From Bacillota bacterium (lineage in GTDB: Bacteria > Bacillota > Clostridia > Peptostreptococcales > Anaerovoracaceae): a stretch of 64,000 nt of DNA. The stretch lies in assembly GCA_019420305.1 (NCBI GenBank), contig JAHZHL010000020.1, forward strand, positions 1-64,000, read 5' to 3'. How positions within the stretch are numbered: the first letter of the stretch is position 1; each line of letters starts with the position of its first letter. The notes below the pieces were generated by a model that saw only the letters and a program-made list of their open reading frames with translations, was not told where the DNA came from and ran no database searches. A program made the position numbers and the translations under genes. Below, one piece after another: positions 25,037 to 33,030 of this stretch.

Positions 25037-25045
25037 TGCTATAAT
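25037..25045 (+). promoter_or_regulatory. Extended -10 promoter of the polysaccharide deacetylase gene
   Basis: TGCTATAAT is a full extended -10 element (TGnTATAAT), 48 bases before the TTG start at 25093. No clear -35 is visible at 17 bases; extended -10 promoters often lack one. Confidence 0.55.
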
Positions 25046-25092
25046 AGGGAGAATTCAATAAAAGTGATACGTTATTATAGGGGGGAATACAT

Positions 25093-26550
25093 TTGACAGT
25101 AACGAATGCAGACAGAAGGCGGGCAAATAGAGAAGCCCGTCTGAGAAAAAGAAAAAAAATCCACAAAATACTTGCCGGAGCGCTTCTGGCTATGTGCGTT
25201 GTAACCGCCGTCGTTGTCATCGCGGCGCTGTTTTCCGGTGACGCATACAAAGACGAAGAAAGTTTCCGTGCTTACGCGGCCGACTATTTTAAAGAGGAAG
25301 ATGAAACAAAAGATGTGGGAACGCCACAGGAGGTCGTCAGCTATGGAACGCCTCTTTCCACAGCCATGGAGTATCCTGTTACCGGACAGACATCCATGGA
25401 CGGATATATCAAGGGAATCGCTGAGGATTTAAAAAATCAGTTTGAAACAAAGCATAAAGACGCGGATAGCGAAGATACGGTCGCGATGCTGATGGATTAT
25501 GATTCCTACAAGACTCAGAGAGCGGCAGTCGGCGTTGTATTTTCCGAAGAACAGAGAAAAGAAAACGATCGGCAGATGGAGACCGTTTCCTCGAATGTCT
25601 ACACATATAATTTCTCGACGGATACCGGTATGCCTCTGACCGCGATTCAGATTTTTAATCCCGGCTACCGGACCTTCTGTTCGCAGTATATGAACCAGTA
25701 CTTCAATGAACATTACAAAGATCTACTGGTGAAAGGCTATGAAAAAGCGCTTGCGGACACAGAAGAAAACTTTAATAAATTTGTCCTTACGGACAAGGGT
25801 GTGACCTTTTATTTCGATGCCGGAACCGTGGCAAAAAAATCAGAGGGAACCGTTTCGGTGGATGTCAGTTATAAAGAACTCCGGGGAATTCTGCGCGATC
25901 AGATTGAAATCCGCGCGATTGATCCATCGCGGCCAATGGTGGCGCTGACCTTTGATGACGGTCCGTTCCCGAAAACCAGCAGCCGCATTTTAGATTGCCT
26001 CGAGAAATATGGTGTAACAGCGACATTTTTTGAACTGGGACAAAATGTGGCGGCTTATCCGGATGTCGTTAAGCGGGAAGCGGAACTGGGAATGGAAATC
26101 GGAAGCCACAGTTGGTCCCATCCGGATCTGAAAAAGTTGAAGCCCAAACAGGTCAAAAAACAAATTGACAAGACCAACAACGCGTTGAAAAAAGCCTGTG
26201 GACAGACTGCTTCAGTATTCCGTCCACCGTACGGTAATAACAGCAACGTTGTGGAGAAATACGCAAATGCGCCGATTGTCCTATGGTCCGTAGATACGCT
26301 GGACTGGAAGAGCAGGAAAGCCAAGAGCGTCATGAAAGTCGTGAAAGGTGTCAAGAATCTGGATGGCAGAGTCATTCTGATGCATTCAATCTATGACTCT
26401 ACTGCCAAGGCGGTGGAGCAGATGGTGCCATGGCTGCTGAAAGAAGGCTATCAGCTTGTGACTGTCAGCGAACTTTTGCAATATAAGTATAACGAAACGC
26501 CAAAAAACGGAAAATTCTACGGATACGGATACTTTTATACAGAGAAATAA
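25093..26550 (+). CDS. Membrane-anchored polysaccharide deacetylase
   Basis: Secreted or membrane-bound NodB-type deacetylase of 485 residues, expected to remove acetyl groups from peptidoglycan or another wall polymer. A basic N-terminus and one membrane span (about residues 18-42, ILAGALLAMCVVTAVVVIAALF) anchor it. An extracellular domain of about 240 residues follows (DUF3298-like in look). The NodB domain begins at VALTFDDGPFPKT near 281, continues with the metal-binding GSHSWSHP and the FRPPYGNNS loop, and ends near 460 with ILMHSIYD. The start is TTG, preceded by a long G-rich site (AGGGGGGAA). A terminator follows it directly, so it forms a single-gene unit. Confidence 0.92.
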   Translation: MTVTNADRRRANREARLRKRKKIHKILAGALLAMCVVTAVVVIAALFSGDAYKDEESFRAYAADYFKEEDETKDVGTPQEVVSYGTPLSTAMEYPVTGQTSMDGYIKGIAEDLKNQFETKHKDADSEDTVAMLMDYDSYKTQRAAVGVVFSEEQRKENDRQMETVSSNVYTYNFSTDTGMPLTAIQIFNPGYRTFCSQYMNQYFNEHYKDLLVKGYEKALADTEENFNKFVLTDKGVTFYFDAGTVAKKSEGTVSVDVSYKELRGILRDQIEIRAIDPSRPMVALTFDDGPFPKTSSRILDCLEKYGVTATFFELGQNVAAYPDVVKREAELGMEIGSHSWSHPDLKKLKPKQVKKQIDKTNNALKKACGQTASVFRPPYGNNSNVVEKYANAPIVLWSVDTLDWKSRKAKSVMKVVKGVKNLDGRVILMHSIYDSTAKAVEQMVPWLLKEGYQLVTVSELLQYKYNETPKNGKFYGYGYFYTEK

Positions 26551-26569
26551 GTTTCCGGTAAAATGAAAC

Positions 26570-26605
26570 AGAGCATACCAGATAAAATGGGTATGCTCTT
26601 TTTTT
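26570..26605 (+). terminator. Terminator after the deacetylase gene
   Basis: AGAGCATACC (26570-26579) pairs with GGTATGCTCT (26590-26599) around a ten-base loop and runs into seven T residues. Confidence 0.92.
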
Positions 26606-26758
26606 ACCGATTGTAAACAAGAATTTACAAGGTAAAATTTACATTTTTCACAAACCCGTCACATTCCAAAGATATAATAGCTATCGTATAATGAAATATA
26701 TATATTAATATAATTTTTTGGTTATATTAAAGACAGAAGGAGACAATGAAAATGAAAC

Positions 26759-27736
26759 ATGGAAAAAAAAGTAATTGCAATGATGCTGATTTTTATCATG
26801 ACCGTATCTCTTGCCGCATGCGGCGGAGACAGCGCTGAATCTGACGGCGGGAACACGGATACGAAGTTGACAATCGCGCATCAGTATGGCATGGCTTATG
26901 CGCCTCTGGAAATCATGAAACAGCAGAAACTGATCGAAAAGCATTATGACGGCGTGGAAGTGGAGTGGTCCACTCTGAACTCCGGCTCCGCGATTAATGA
27001 AGGATTTATTTCCGGTGATATTGATGTCGGCGCTATGGGTGTAGGGCCTGCGGTTACAGGTGTAACCAGCGGCGTACCGTATAAAATCTGCTCCAATATG
27101 TCAGCGCAGCCGCATAAAATCATGACTAATAACCCGAATATCAAATCTTTAAAAGATATTACGGATGAAAAAATTGCCCTCGTAAATGTAGGCAGCTTCC
27201 AGCACATTTTGCTGGCCATGGCGGCAAAGGAACAGCTTGGCGACGCCCATGCCCTGGATGAAAATATTTCAGCCATGTCCCATCCGGATGGAATGACGGC
27301 GCTGCTTTCCGGAAGCGTGGACTGTCAGCTGACCACTTCCCCATATGTATTTAAGGAAGCGGAAGAAGAAGGAATTTCTGAGGTAGAAGCCCTGGAGTCC
27401 GTATGGCCCAGCGGAAACTCATTCATTGTAGCGGTAGCGTCTACCGAACTGCAGGAAAAGAACCCGGAACTTTATGACGCGGTTGTAGCGGCGTTAGAAG
27501 AAGCGATCGACTACATCAACAACAATAAGGCGGAAGCCGCGAAAATGCTGTGCGAAGCCGAGGATGTGGACGCGGAAACCATGGAAAAATGGCTGAACGA
27601 CAGCGACTGTGTATATACTTCAGAAACAAAAGGTATCATGGACATGGCAACGTTTATGGAGGAAGAAGGGTTCCTTGAAAATGATGGTCCGGATTCCTTC
27701 AGTGACCTGGCCTTTGATAATGTAAAGGGAAACTAA
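26759..27736 (+). CDS. NitT/TauT-type ABC transporter substrate-binding lipoprotein (orphan)
   Basis: Extracellular solute-binding protein of 325 residues. A hydrophobic signal (VIAMMLIFIMTVSLAAC) ends in a lipobox LAAC, so the cysteine near residue 20 would be lipidated. The mature part (LTIAHQYGMAYAPLEIMKQQ, GDIDVGAMGVGPAVTGVTSG) is of the NMT1/THI5-like group that binds nitrate, sulfonates or thiamine precursors. No permease or ATPase gene is nearby, and the gene lies between terminators. The start is doubtful. The ribosome site AGAAGGAGA (26734-26742) is well placed for ATGs at 26746 or 26752, but these are in another frame, separated from this one by a run of eight A (26763-26770). Removing one A would join them. 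From 26759 the spacing is 16 bases. Confidence 0.8.
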   Translation: MEKKVIAMMLIFIMTVSLAACGGDSAESDGGNTDTKLTIAHQYGMAYAPLEIMKQQKLIEKHYDGVEVEWSTLNSGSAINEGFISGDIDVGAMGVGPAVTGVTSGVPYKICSNMSAQPHKIMTNNPNIKSLKDITDEKIALVNVGSFQHILLAMAAKEQLGDAHALDENISAMSHPDGMTALLSGSVDCQLTTSPYVFKEAEEEGISEVEALESVWPSGNSFIVAVASTELQEKNPELYDAVVAALEEAIDYINNNKAEAAKMLCEAEDVDAETMEKWLNDSDCVYTSETKGIMDMATFMEEEGFLENDGPDSFSDLAFDNVKGN

Positions 27737-27751
27737 AAACGGAAAAGATAA

Positions 27752-27783
27752 AAAAGATCCTGTGCAAGAAGCAGGATCTTTTT
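27752..27783 (+). terminator. Terminator after the substrate-binding protein gene
   Basis: AAAAGATCCTG and CAGGATCTTTTT form an 11-bp stem around a nine-base loop. The A-rich left arm makes it potentially bidirectional. Confidence 0.9.
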
Positions 27784-27820
27784 GCTTTCCGGATTAACGC
27801 CTATTTTTTAAACCGACCAT

Positions 27821-27887
27821 GTAAGAAAGTTGTAAGAAATCCTTAAATGGTTTGAACCTTGACATTTTTCCGCTGAACGCGTACACT
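27821..27887 (+). promoter_or_regulatory. dlt operon promoter with OmpR-type tandem repeats
   Basis: TTGACA (27859-27864), 17-base spacer, TACACT (27882-27887) is the best sigma-A promoter in the window. Upstream, GTAAGAAA occurs twice with an 11-base period (27821-27828 and 27832-27839), 20 bases before the -35, the geometry of OmpR-family response regulator sites. Downstream, GCAAAGG/CCTTTGC (27896-27902/27911-27917) would form a hairpin in the leader RNA. The dlt genes of other Firmicutes are induced by cationic peptides through such regulators; that is known elsewhere and inferred here. Confidence 0.7.
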
Positions 27888-27992
27888 GAAACAAAGCAAA
27901 GGGGTAGTGTCCTTTGCGGATGTGTATATGCGGATTGGGGCTTTGCGGCGATCCGAAGAATGTGTGTGAATGAAAGAAAGGAAGTGAATAAC

Positions 27993-29513
27993 ATGAATAT
28001 CTTAAGACAGTTATCTTTCTATGCCCAAAATCACGGGCAGGATATAGCCGTTCGTTTTCAGAACAGCTATCTCACCTATCAGGAGCTGGATCATTATTCC
28101 GGCCGTCTTGCAGCTTATATACAGAATCAGTGTGGAGAAAACCGAGCGCCGATCGTCGTATATGGACATAAAAATGTCTATATGCTTGTATGTTTTCTAG
28201 CAGCAGCAAAATCAGGAAGAGCTTACTGCCCTTTGGATACATCGGTTCCGGATAATCGAGTGGAAGCCATCGTAAAAACCGCGGAGCCTTCTATGATTTT
28301 TGCATTGGAGGATACGGCGGCAGAACTTAACGGCGCGGTTTCTCTGGAAGAAACTATTGCCATTATAAAAGAAACAGATGTATCGATTGGAGAACAGTAT
28401 CAGGTAAAGGGTTCAGACATCTTTTATATTATTTTTACATCCGGAAGCACGGGAACTCCAAAGGGTGTTCAGATTACAGCAGATAACCTGAACCATTACC
28501 TGGAATGGTCTGTGGGACTCGGAACACCGATAAAAGAGAAAATCGGAAAAGTCTTCCTCAATCAGGCACCATTCTCCTTTGATTTGTCGGTAATGGATCT
28601 TTATACATGTCTTGCGTGCGGAGGCACTTTATATCTTTTGGACAAAGAAACACAGATGGATTTTAAAAGACTGATGCCGGCTCTTACGGAGTCAGACGCG
28701 TCCGTATGGGTCTCAACCCCGTCGTTTGCGGATATGTGTCTGGCGGACAAGCAGTTTAACTGCCGCAATATGCCAAGGATTAGGACATTCCTGTTCTGCG
28801 GGGAAACTTTAACAAACGCCACTGCTCTTAAACTGATGGAGCGCTTTCCCAAAGCGGTAATTATGAATACCTACGGGCCTACAGAGTCTACGGTTGCGGT
28901 TACAGAGGTTCGCGTGACGAAAGCGCTGGCGCAGGGCGTATGCCCACTGCCCTGCGGAAAGGCGAAACCCGGAACTATTTTGGAAATACGAAAAAAAGAC
29001 GGAACTGAAGCCGCGGCGTGCGAGTCAGGAGAAATTATTATCGCCGGAGATACGGTAAGCGCCGGTTATTTTAAAAGAGAGGATCTGACCCGAAAGGCTT
29101 TCTTCAATCTGAAAAAGAACGGAAAAACCTATCGGGCATATCGAACCGGAGACAAAGGTTATCTTGATGATGATGGCAATCTTTATTATGAAGGAAGAAT
29201 TGATCTGCAAGTAAAACTGAATGGCTACCGAATTGAGCTGGAGGATATTGAAAAGAACCTTCTCCGTCTGCGTGCTATTTCCCACGCGATAGTAGTCCCG
29301 AATATGAAAGACGGCAAGGTAAAAAGCCTGACCGCCTTTGTAATGGGATGCGTCAGACCGGAAAATAATCTTCGTTTTTCAAGAGAAATGAAAGAGCAGC
29401 TGAAAGAATATCTTCCATCTTATATGATTCCGAAAAAGATTGTTTATCTGGAGCAGATGCCGATGAACCAGAACGGGAAAGTAGACAGAAAGCAACTGGG
29501 AGGACTTGTGTAA
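27993..29513 (+). CDS. dltA: D-alanine--D-alanyl carrier protein ligase DltA
   Basis: Cytoplasmic adenylating enzyme that activates D-alanine with ATP and loads it onto the DltC carrier, first step of teichoic acid D-alanylation; 506 residues, the normal size. Core motifs: the P-loop FTSGSTGTPKGV near residues 150-161, YGPTEST near 293-299, YRTGDKGYLDDDGNL near 381-395, and the catalytic lysine of NQNGKVDRKQL near the C-terminus. The start ATG at 27993 is chosen because AAAGGAAGTGA precedes it; the open frame extends upstream through the promoter and leader. Its stop TAA overlaps the dltB ATG by one base. Confidence 0.95.
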   Translation: MNILRQLSFYAQNHGQDIAVRFQNSYLTYQELDHYSGRLAAYIQNQCGENRAPIVVYGHKNVYMLVCFLAAAKSGRAYCPLDTSVPDNRVEAIVKTAEPSMIFALEDTAAELNGAVSLEETIAIIKETDVSIGEQYQVKGSDIFYIIFTSGSTGTPKGVQITADNLNHYLEWSVGLGTPIKEKIGKVFLNQAPFSFDLSVMDLYTCLACGGTLYLLDKETQMDFKRLMPALTESDASVWVSTPSFADMCLADKQFNCRNMPRIRTFLFCGETLTNATALKLMERFPKAVIMNTYGPTESTVAVTEVRVTKALAQGVCPLPCGKAKPGTILEIRKKDGTEAAACESGEIIIAGDTVSAGYFKREDLTRKAFFNLKKNGKTYRAYRTGDKGYLDDDGNLYYEGRIDLQVKLNGYRIELEDIEKNLLRLRAISHAIVVPNMKDGKVKSLTAFVMGCVRPENNLRFSREMKEQLKEYLPSYMIPKKIVYLEQMPMNQNGKVDRKQLGGLV

Positions 29514-30670
29514 TGAGCTTCTTTGGGAGTATTTCATTTTTCCTGCTGCTGACGATGAGTTTTGTGCCGGCGATTACGCTGGGACTTCTGGAAAAATCTT
29601 TGCAGGGATATCGAACTGCGCTCTCCGTGCTTGTGATCGGTCTGGTTTTCTGGACGGATAAAGAACATCTGGCATATTTGATCGTGTTTTATCTGTTGGA
29701 GCTGATTCTGGTAAAGCTTTACCTCAAACTGCGGATTCAACAGGGCGAGAACAGGAGCACGTGCCTTTATAGAGTTTTTCTCTTTCTATCCATTCTTCCG
29801 CTGATTCTCTGTAAAATTTCAGAGGCCGCGGGAGGAACGGCGCTGAACCTGTTTCAATTTCTTGGAATTTCTTATCTGACATTCCGGGTTGTACAGATGT
29901 TAATCGAGACTTATGACGGAATTATTAAAGAGATCCGCTGGATTGATTTTACAGATTTCCTCCTTTTGTTTCCCACGTTTAGCTGCGGACCGATTGACCG
30001 GAGCAGGCGATATCTGGAGGATGCGAAGAAACATTATTCCAGAAGTGAATACCTGGAGCTTCTGGGAGACGGGATTTTAAGCATATTAATCGGGGTTTTA
30101 TATAAATTTGTTCTGGCAGCGCTGGTTCACAGGGGAGTAGGATTTTTTCAGGATCCGCAGAGCTTTCTGGAATACGCGGGATACAGCTACTGTTATGGAA
30201 TTTATCTGTTCTTTGATTTCGCGGGATATAGCCTGATGGCGATCGGTTCGGGAAAGATCCTGGGAATTCGGGTTCCGAAAAATTTCAAACGGCCTTTTGC
30301 CAGTATTGACATGAAGGATTTCTGGAACCGCTGGCATATGACGCTGTCTTTCTGGTTCCGCGATTTCCTGTTTTCAAGATTTATGATGCTTGCTATCAAG
30401 GGAAAATGGTTTACATCCAGACTGACAGGAGCTTCCGTCGGATTTATTCTGAACATGGTCGTGATGGGAGCATGGCACGGACTTGCGATCAACTATCTTC
30501 TCTACGGTTTGTATCATGGAATTCTGCTTGCCCTGACAGAAGTGTATCAGAAGAAGTCGGGATTTTATAAAAGAAACAAAAAGAAAGCTTGGTACAAAAC
30601 CTTGTCCTGGCTGATTACAATTAACTTTATCATGTTTGGTTTTCTCCTGTTTTCAGGAGAGCTGATATAA
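29513..30670 (+). CDS. dltB: D-alanyl transfer membrane acyltransferase DltB
   Basis: MBOAT-family membrane protein of 385 residues, thought to pass D-alanyl groups from DltC across the membrane for transfer to teichoic acids. About eleven hydrophobic segments are visible. The MBOAT core includes WHMTLSFWFRDFLF near residues 278-291 and the conserved histidine in MGAWHGLAINYLLYGLYHG near 318-336. It starts in the TAATG junction with dltA and is followed 24 bases later by dltC. Confidence 0.94.
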   Translation: MSFFGSISFFLLLTMSFVPAITLGLLEKSLQGYRTALSVLVIGLVFWTDKEHLAYLIVFYLLELILVKLYLKLRIQQGENRSTCLYRVFLFLSILPLILCKISEAAGGTALNLFQFLGISYLTFRVVQMLIETYDGIIKEIRWIDFTDFLLLFPTFSCGPIDRSRRYLEDAKKHYSRSEYLELLGDGILSILIGVLYKFVLAALVHRGVGFFQDPQSFLEYAGYSYCYGIYLFFDFAGYSLMAIGSGKILGIRVPKNFKRPFASIDMKDFWNRWHMTLSFWFRDFLFSRFMMLAIKGKWFTSRLTGASVGFILNMVVMGAWHGLAINYLLYGLYHGILLALTEVYQKKSGFYKRNKKKAWYKTLSWLITINFIMFGFLLFSGELI

Positions 30671-30694
30671 ATTTAAGATGTGAGGTGTGTAAAA

Positions 30695-30925
30695 ATGGAA
30701 GAAAGAGTATTAGATTTACTGGAAGAAATTTGTGAAGATGATATGGTAAGAGAAGATCTGGAGCTGAATCTCTTCGAAGAAGATCTTTTGGATTCTCTTG
30801 CGTTTACTGAGCTTTTAGTCGCGATTGAAGATGAATTCGGAATTGTGATTTCACCGTCAGAAGTGGAGCGGAGCGATGTAGAGACGCCGGCTAAAATTAT
30901 CGCTCTGATCCGGACAAGGAGTTAG
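30695..30925 (+). CDS. dltC: D-alanyl carrier protein DltC
   Basis: Acidic acyl-carrier-like protein of 76 residues. The phosphopantetheine serine is in LLDSLAFTELL near residue 36, and the helices around it (RVLDLLEEICEDDMV, IEDEFGIVISPSEV) are as in other DltC proteins. The ATG at 30695 follows TGAGGTGTGTAAAA. An upstream in-frame start at 30680 precedes this ribosome site and is rejected. dltD begins four bases after its stop. Confidence 0.94.
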   Translation: MEERVLDLLEEICEDDMVREDLELNLFEEDLLDSLAFTELLVAIEDEFGIVISPSEVERSDVETPAKIIALIRTRS

Positions 30926-30929
30926 AATC

Positions 30930-32108
30930 GTGAAAAAAGTGCTCTCATTTCTGATGGCTTTTGTGCTGTTTTCCGCGACTGTTTTGGGAATTCACGGGTT
31001 TATTGATAAAAACGCGAGATTTGATCCTCATTCCTTCGGAAGTTGGATCAGCCCTTACAAATTTTTCGCAGCTGACAATGTGAAGGCAAATATGGATGAG
31101 AATACGATCCTAACTCTGGGTTCTTCTGAATTCCGGCACGGGACGAAGATGTCCACGCATCCCGCGAATATGTTCCGGGATAGTTCCCTGAACATGATGA
31201 TGGTGGGAGCAGGATACTATCAGTCACTGTTTCACGCGGTAGAGCTGTCTGCTCTGGCAGATGGTGTAAAAAACCGGAAAGTTGTGCTGATCCTGTCTCC
31301 GCAGTGGTTCACAAAAGAAGGCGTTCTGCCTCCGGCGTATGCGTCCCGTTTTTCCGATGAAACATTTGTCGCGATGCTGCAGAATAAAAAAATATCCCGC
31401 GGAACAAAGGACTACATAATAAAGAGAACCAAAAAGCTTCTGTCCGGTGATCCGCAGACAAAAGAACGGGTACAGCGTTATGAACGTGTGTTCTTGAATA
31501 AAGATCCGAGTTTTTATGATCGACAATATGTCAGATTTTACAGAGGTTTTCTGGAAGAAAAAAGTGAAGTCGGCATAACTGCCGCGGCAATCGCGGAAGG
31601 GGTGGAACCCTACGATCCAAAGAAAAAGGATACTACGGGAGAGCCGGATTGGGAGGCATACAATCGGATGGCCCAGAAGGAAGGCAGAAAAGGTTCAAAA
31701 GATAATCCTTTTTATGTCGCGAACCGGGTTTATCAAAAGCAGATTCTGCCCAAGCTTGAAAAAACAAAAGATTCTTCGAAGGGCGCTTCGTATGCCGAGT
31801 CGCCGGAGTACGAAGACCTCCGCTGTTTTCTGGAGGTCTGCCGTGAAACAGGAATACAGCCTATGCTGGTTCTTATGCCGGTCAATGGATACTGGTATGA
31901 TCATATCGGATTTGCAAAAGAAGAAAGAAAAGCTTATTATGAAAATGTTCGGGCTCTTGCCAAAGAATACGGGGCAGCTCTTGCCGATTTTGCAAAGGAC
32001 GAATATACCCGGTATTTCTTTTTAGACAAAGTCCATCTGGGCTGGAAAGGATGGTTGGACATTAATGAAAGCATTTACCGCTTTGCGAAAGAAACGAAAG
32101 CACAGTAA
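30930..32108 (+). CDS. dltD: D-alanyl-lipoteichoic acid biosynthesis protein DltD
   Basis: Membrane-anchored extracellular SGNH-like esterase/transferase completing D-alanylation; 392 residues. One N-terminal span (about residues 5-22) is followed by the extracellular domain. The nucleophile serine is in TLGSSEFRHG near residue 59-66 and the Asp/His pair in FLDKVHLGWKGW near 367-378, the DxxHxG motif of DltD. The start is GTG at 30930, with AAGGAGTT ahead. The 3-prime end overlaps a small dltX-like ORF by 44 bases. Confidence 0.93.
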   Translation: MKKVLSFLMAFVLFSATVLGIHGFIDKNARFDPHSFGSWISPYKFFAADNVKANMDENTILTLGSSEFRHGTKMSTHPANMFRDSSLNMMMVGAGYYQSLFHAVELSALADGVKNRKVVLILSPQWFTKEGVLPPAYASRFSDETFVAMLQNKKISRGTKDYIIKRTKKLLSGDPQTKERVQRYERVFLNKDPSFYDRQYVRFYRGFLEEKSEVGITAAAIAEGVEPYDPKKKDTTGEPDWEAYNRMAQKEGRKGSKDNPFYVANRVYQKQILPKLEKTKDSSKGASYAESPEYEDLRCFLEVCRETGIQPMLVLMPVNGYWYDHIGFAKEERKAYYENVRALAKEYGAALADFAKDEYTRYFFLDKVHLGWKGWLDINESIYRFAKETKAQ

Positions 32109-32226
32109 AATCTGGAGCTATGGAAAATATGTGTTGCTCTTTTACGGGCTGATGATGGCGATTTACGGCTACTTTATGCTGGCCAATCTTTCCACAGCTC
32201 CCAAATTCATCTACGCGCAGTTTTAA
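32065..32226 (+). CDS. dltX: DltX-like small membrane protein
   Basis: A 53-residue ORF overlapping the end of dltD in another frame. A basic N-terminus (LRKKRKHSK) is followed by one membrane span (YVLLFYGLMMAIYGYFML, about 23-40) and a C-terminus ending KFIYAQF. Single span plus a terminal FIY-x-x-F motif is the hallmark of DltX, the microprotein that contacts DltB/DltD and is needed for D-alanylation in several Firmicutes. DltX is often encoded before dltA; here it is the last gene of the operon, right before its terminator. The only weak point is the ribosome site: AAAGGA lies about 13 bases upstream, so translation may be coupled to dltD. Confidence 0.82.
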   Translation: MKAFTALRKKRKHSKIWSYGKYVLLFYGLMMAIYGYFMLANLSTAPKFIYAQF

Positions 32227-32227
32227 G

Positions 32228-32275
32228 AAAACCCATCAGGCATGCGGATAAAAGACTGGCTGCCTGATGGGTTTT
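32228..32275 (+). terminator. dlt operon terminator, probably bidirectional
   Basis: A perfect 15-bp stem: AAAACCCATCAGGCA (32228-32242) and TGCCTGATGGGTTTT (32261-32275), with an 18-base loop. The run of A on the left and T on the right lets it stop both the dlt transcript and the convergent small minus-strand transcript. Confidence 0.9.
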
Positions 32276-32309
32276 CGGCTATAAGAGACATTCCCTTTGT
32301 TTCAGCGCT

Positions 32310-32366
32310 TCATGCCGGATCTTCTTCCGCCTGAATGAACTCTTTATAAACCGGATATTCTGTCAT
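32310..32366 (-). CDS. Possible 18-residue micro-ORF
   Basis: Minus-strand ORF of 18 codons, acidic at its end (QAEEDPA). The ATG at 32366 is preceded by AAAGGA at eight bases, a good ribosome site, and lies 19 bases after the stop of the preceding micro-ORF. Translation is plausible from that site and from the arrangement. No family is recognisable, so it could equally be chance. Confidence 0.35.
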   Translation of the reverse strand: MTEYPVYKEFIQAEEDPA

Positions 32367-32385
32367 TGATGATGTCCTTTCTGCA

Positions 32386-32478
32386 TCAGGCTCTCTGCCT
32401 CAGCTTGTTTGCCACAAAGATAATACCGGTCGCGGTTGCGCTGATCAGCGCCATTGGAAAGATAAGTTTCATATTCAT
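32386..32478 (-). CDS. 30-residue single-span membrane microprotein
   Basis: Minus-strand ORF of 30 codons with a near-perfect ribosome site, AAAGGAGGA (32494-32486) seven bases before the ATG. The product is one hydrophobic helix (LIFPMALISATATGIIFVA) flanked by a short N-terminus and a basic tail (NKLRQRA), the layout of a membrane microprotein. It lies downstream of the DtxR-family regulator gene but after that gene's terminator. A TTGACA (32584-32579) lies about 100 bases upstream, without a clear -10. A metal-transport partner is possible from the position, but I recognise no family. Confidence 0.6.
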   Translation of the reverse strand: MNMKLIFPMALISATATGIIFVANKLRQRA

Positions 32479-32582
32479 CGTAAAATCCTCCTTTGTGAAA
32501 TTCTTTTCCTGAATGCTGAGAACAGGATATCGTCTGTTTGTTATTAAATCTTTGATAAAATGTTTCGATCCTGTTAATTGTC

Positions 32583-32625
32583 AAAAAATAAAAATCATCC
32601 TGCGGAAAATGTGTTCCGCAGGATG
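32583..32625 (-). terminator. Terminator after the DtxR-family gene
   Basis: On the minus strand CATCCTGCGGAA (32625-32614) pairs with TTCCGCAGGATG (32607-32596), loop of six bases, followed by a T-rich run (32595-32583). It sits 19 bases after the regulator stop codon. Confidence 0.88.
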
Positions 32626-32643
32626 GCGTGGGCATTATTCCTG

Positions 32644-33012
32644 TTATAAAATATCTTTACAGTGCCGCTTCAGGGCATCGAAGGATTCTTCGCTGATATG
32701 GTGCTCGATTCTGCAGGCGTCCTGGCGGGCGGTCTCCGGACTGACACCAAGACGGATCAGAACCTTCGTCAGTGTATTATGGCGTTCATAAATGGTCTCG
32801 GCGATCTTCTGCCCAGGGGGCAGAAGCGAAATGTGTCCCGCGGAATCCCGTTCGATATAACCGTTCTGTTCAAGATGCTTCATGGCTACACTGACACTGG
32901 GCTTGGAAAAGTTCAGCCGGTTTACGATGTCGATGGAACGGACTTCTCCTTTTTCTTTTTTTATCATCAAGATCGCTTCCAGGTAATTTTCAGCAGATTC
33001 TTGTATTTTCAA
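32644..33012 (-). CDS. DtxR/MntR-family metal-dependent regulator (short form)
   Basis: Iron- or manganese-responsive DNA-binding protein of 122 residues, the short form without an SH3-like domain. The N-terminal winged helix is clear (ESAENYLEAILMI, then VRSIDIVNRLNFSKPSVSVAMKHLEQNGYI, residues 5-55). Metal-site residues are in the dimerisation part, including CRIEHHISEESFDAL near 99-113, which has the Glu-His pattern of the family. The start is TTG at 33012, with AAAGGAGGAAAATTCA before it. Its own promoter carries a palindromic site, so autoregulation is likely. No metal transporter gene is in the window; the only downstream genes are two micro-ORFs. Confidence 0.9.
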   Translation of the reverse strand: MKIQESAENYLEAILMIKKEKGEVRSIDIVNRLNFSKPSVSVAMKHLEQNGYIERDSAGHISLLPPGQKIAETIYERHNTLTKVLIRLGVSPETARQDACRIEHHISEESFDALKRHCKDIL

Positions 33013-33030
33013 TGAATTTTCCTCCTTTGT

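Noticed and set aside
32363..32635. A 90-codon minus-strand ORF across the gap after the DtxR gene
   Set aside because: It runs through the DtxR terminator and in another frame over the 30-codon micro-ORF, which has the ribosome site. Its composition is not protein-like.
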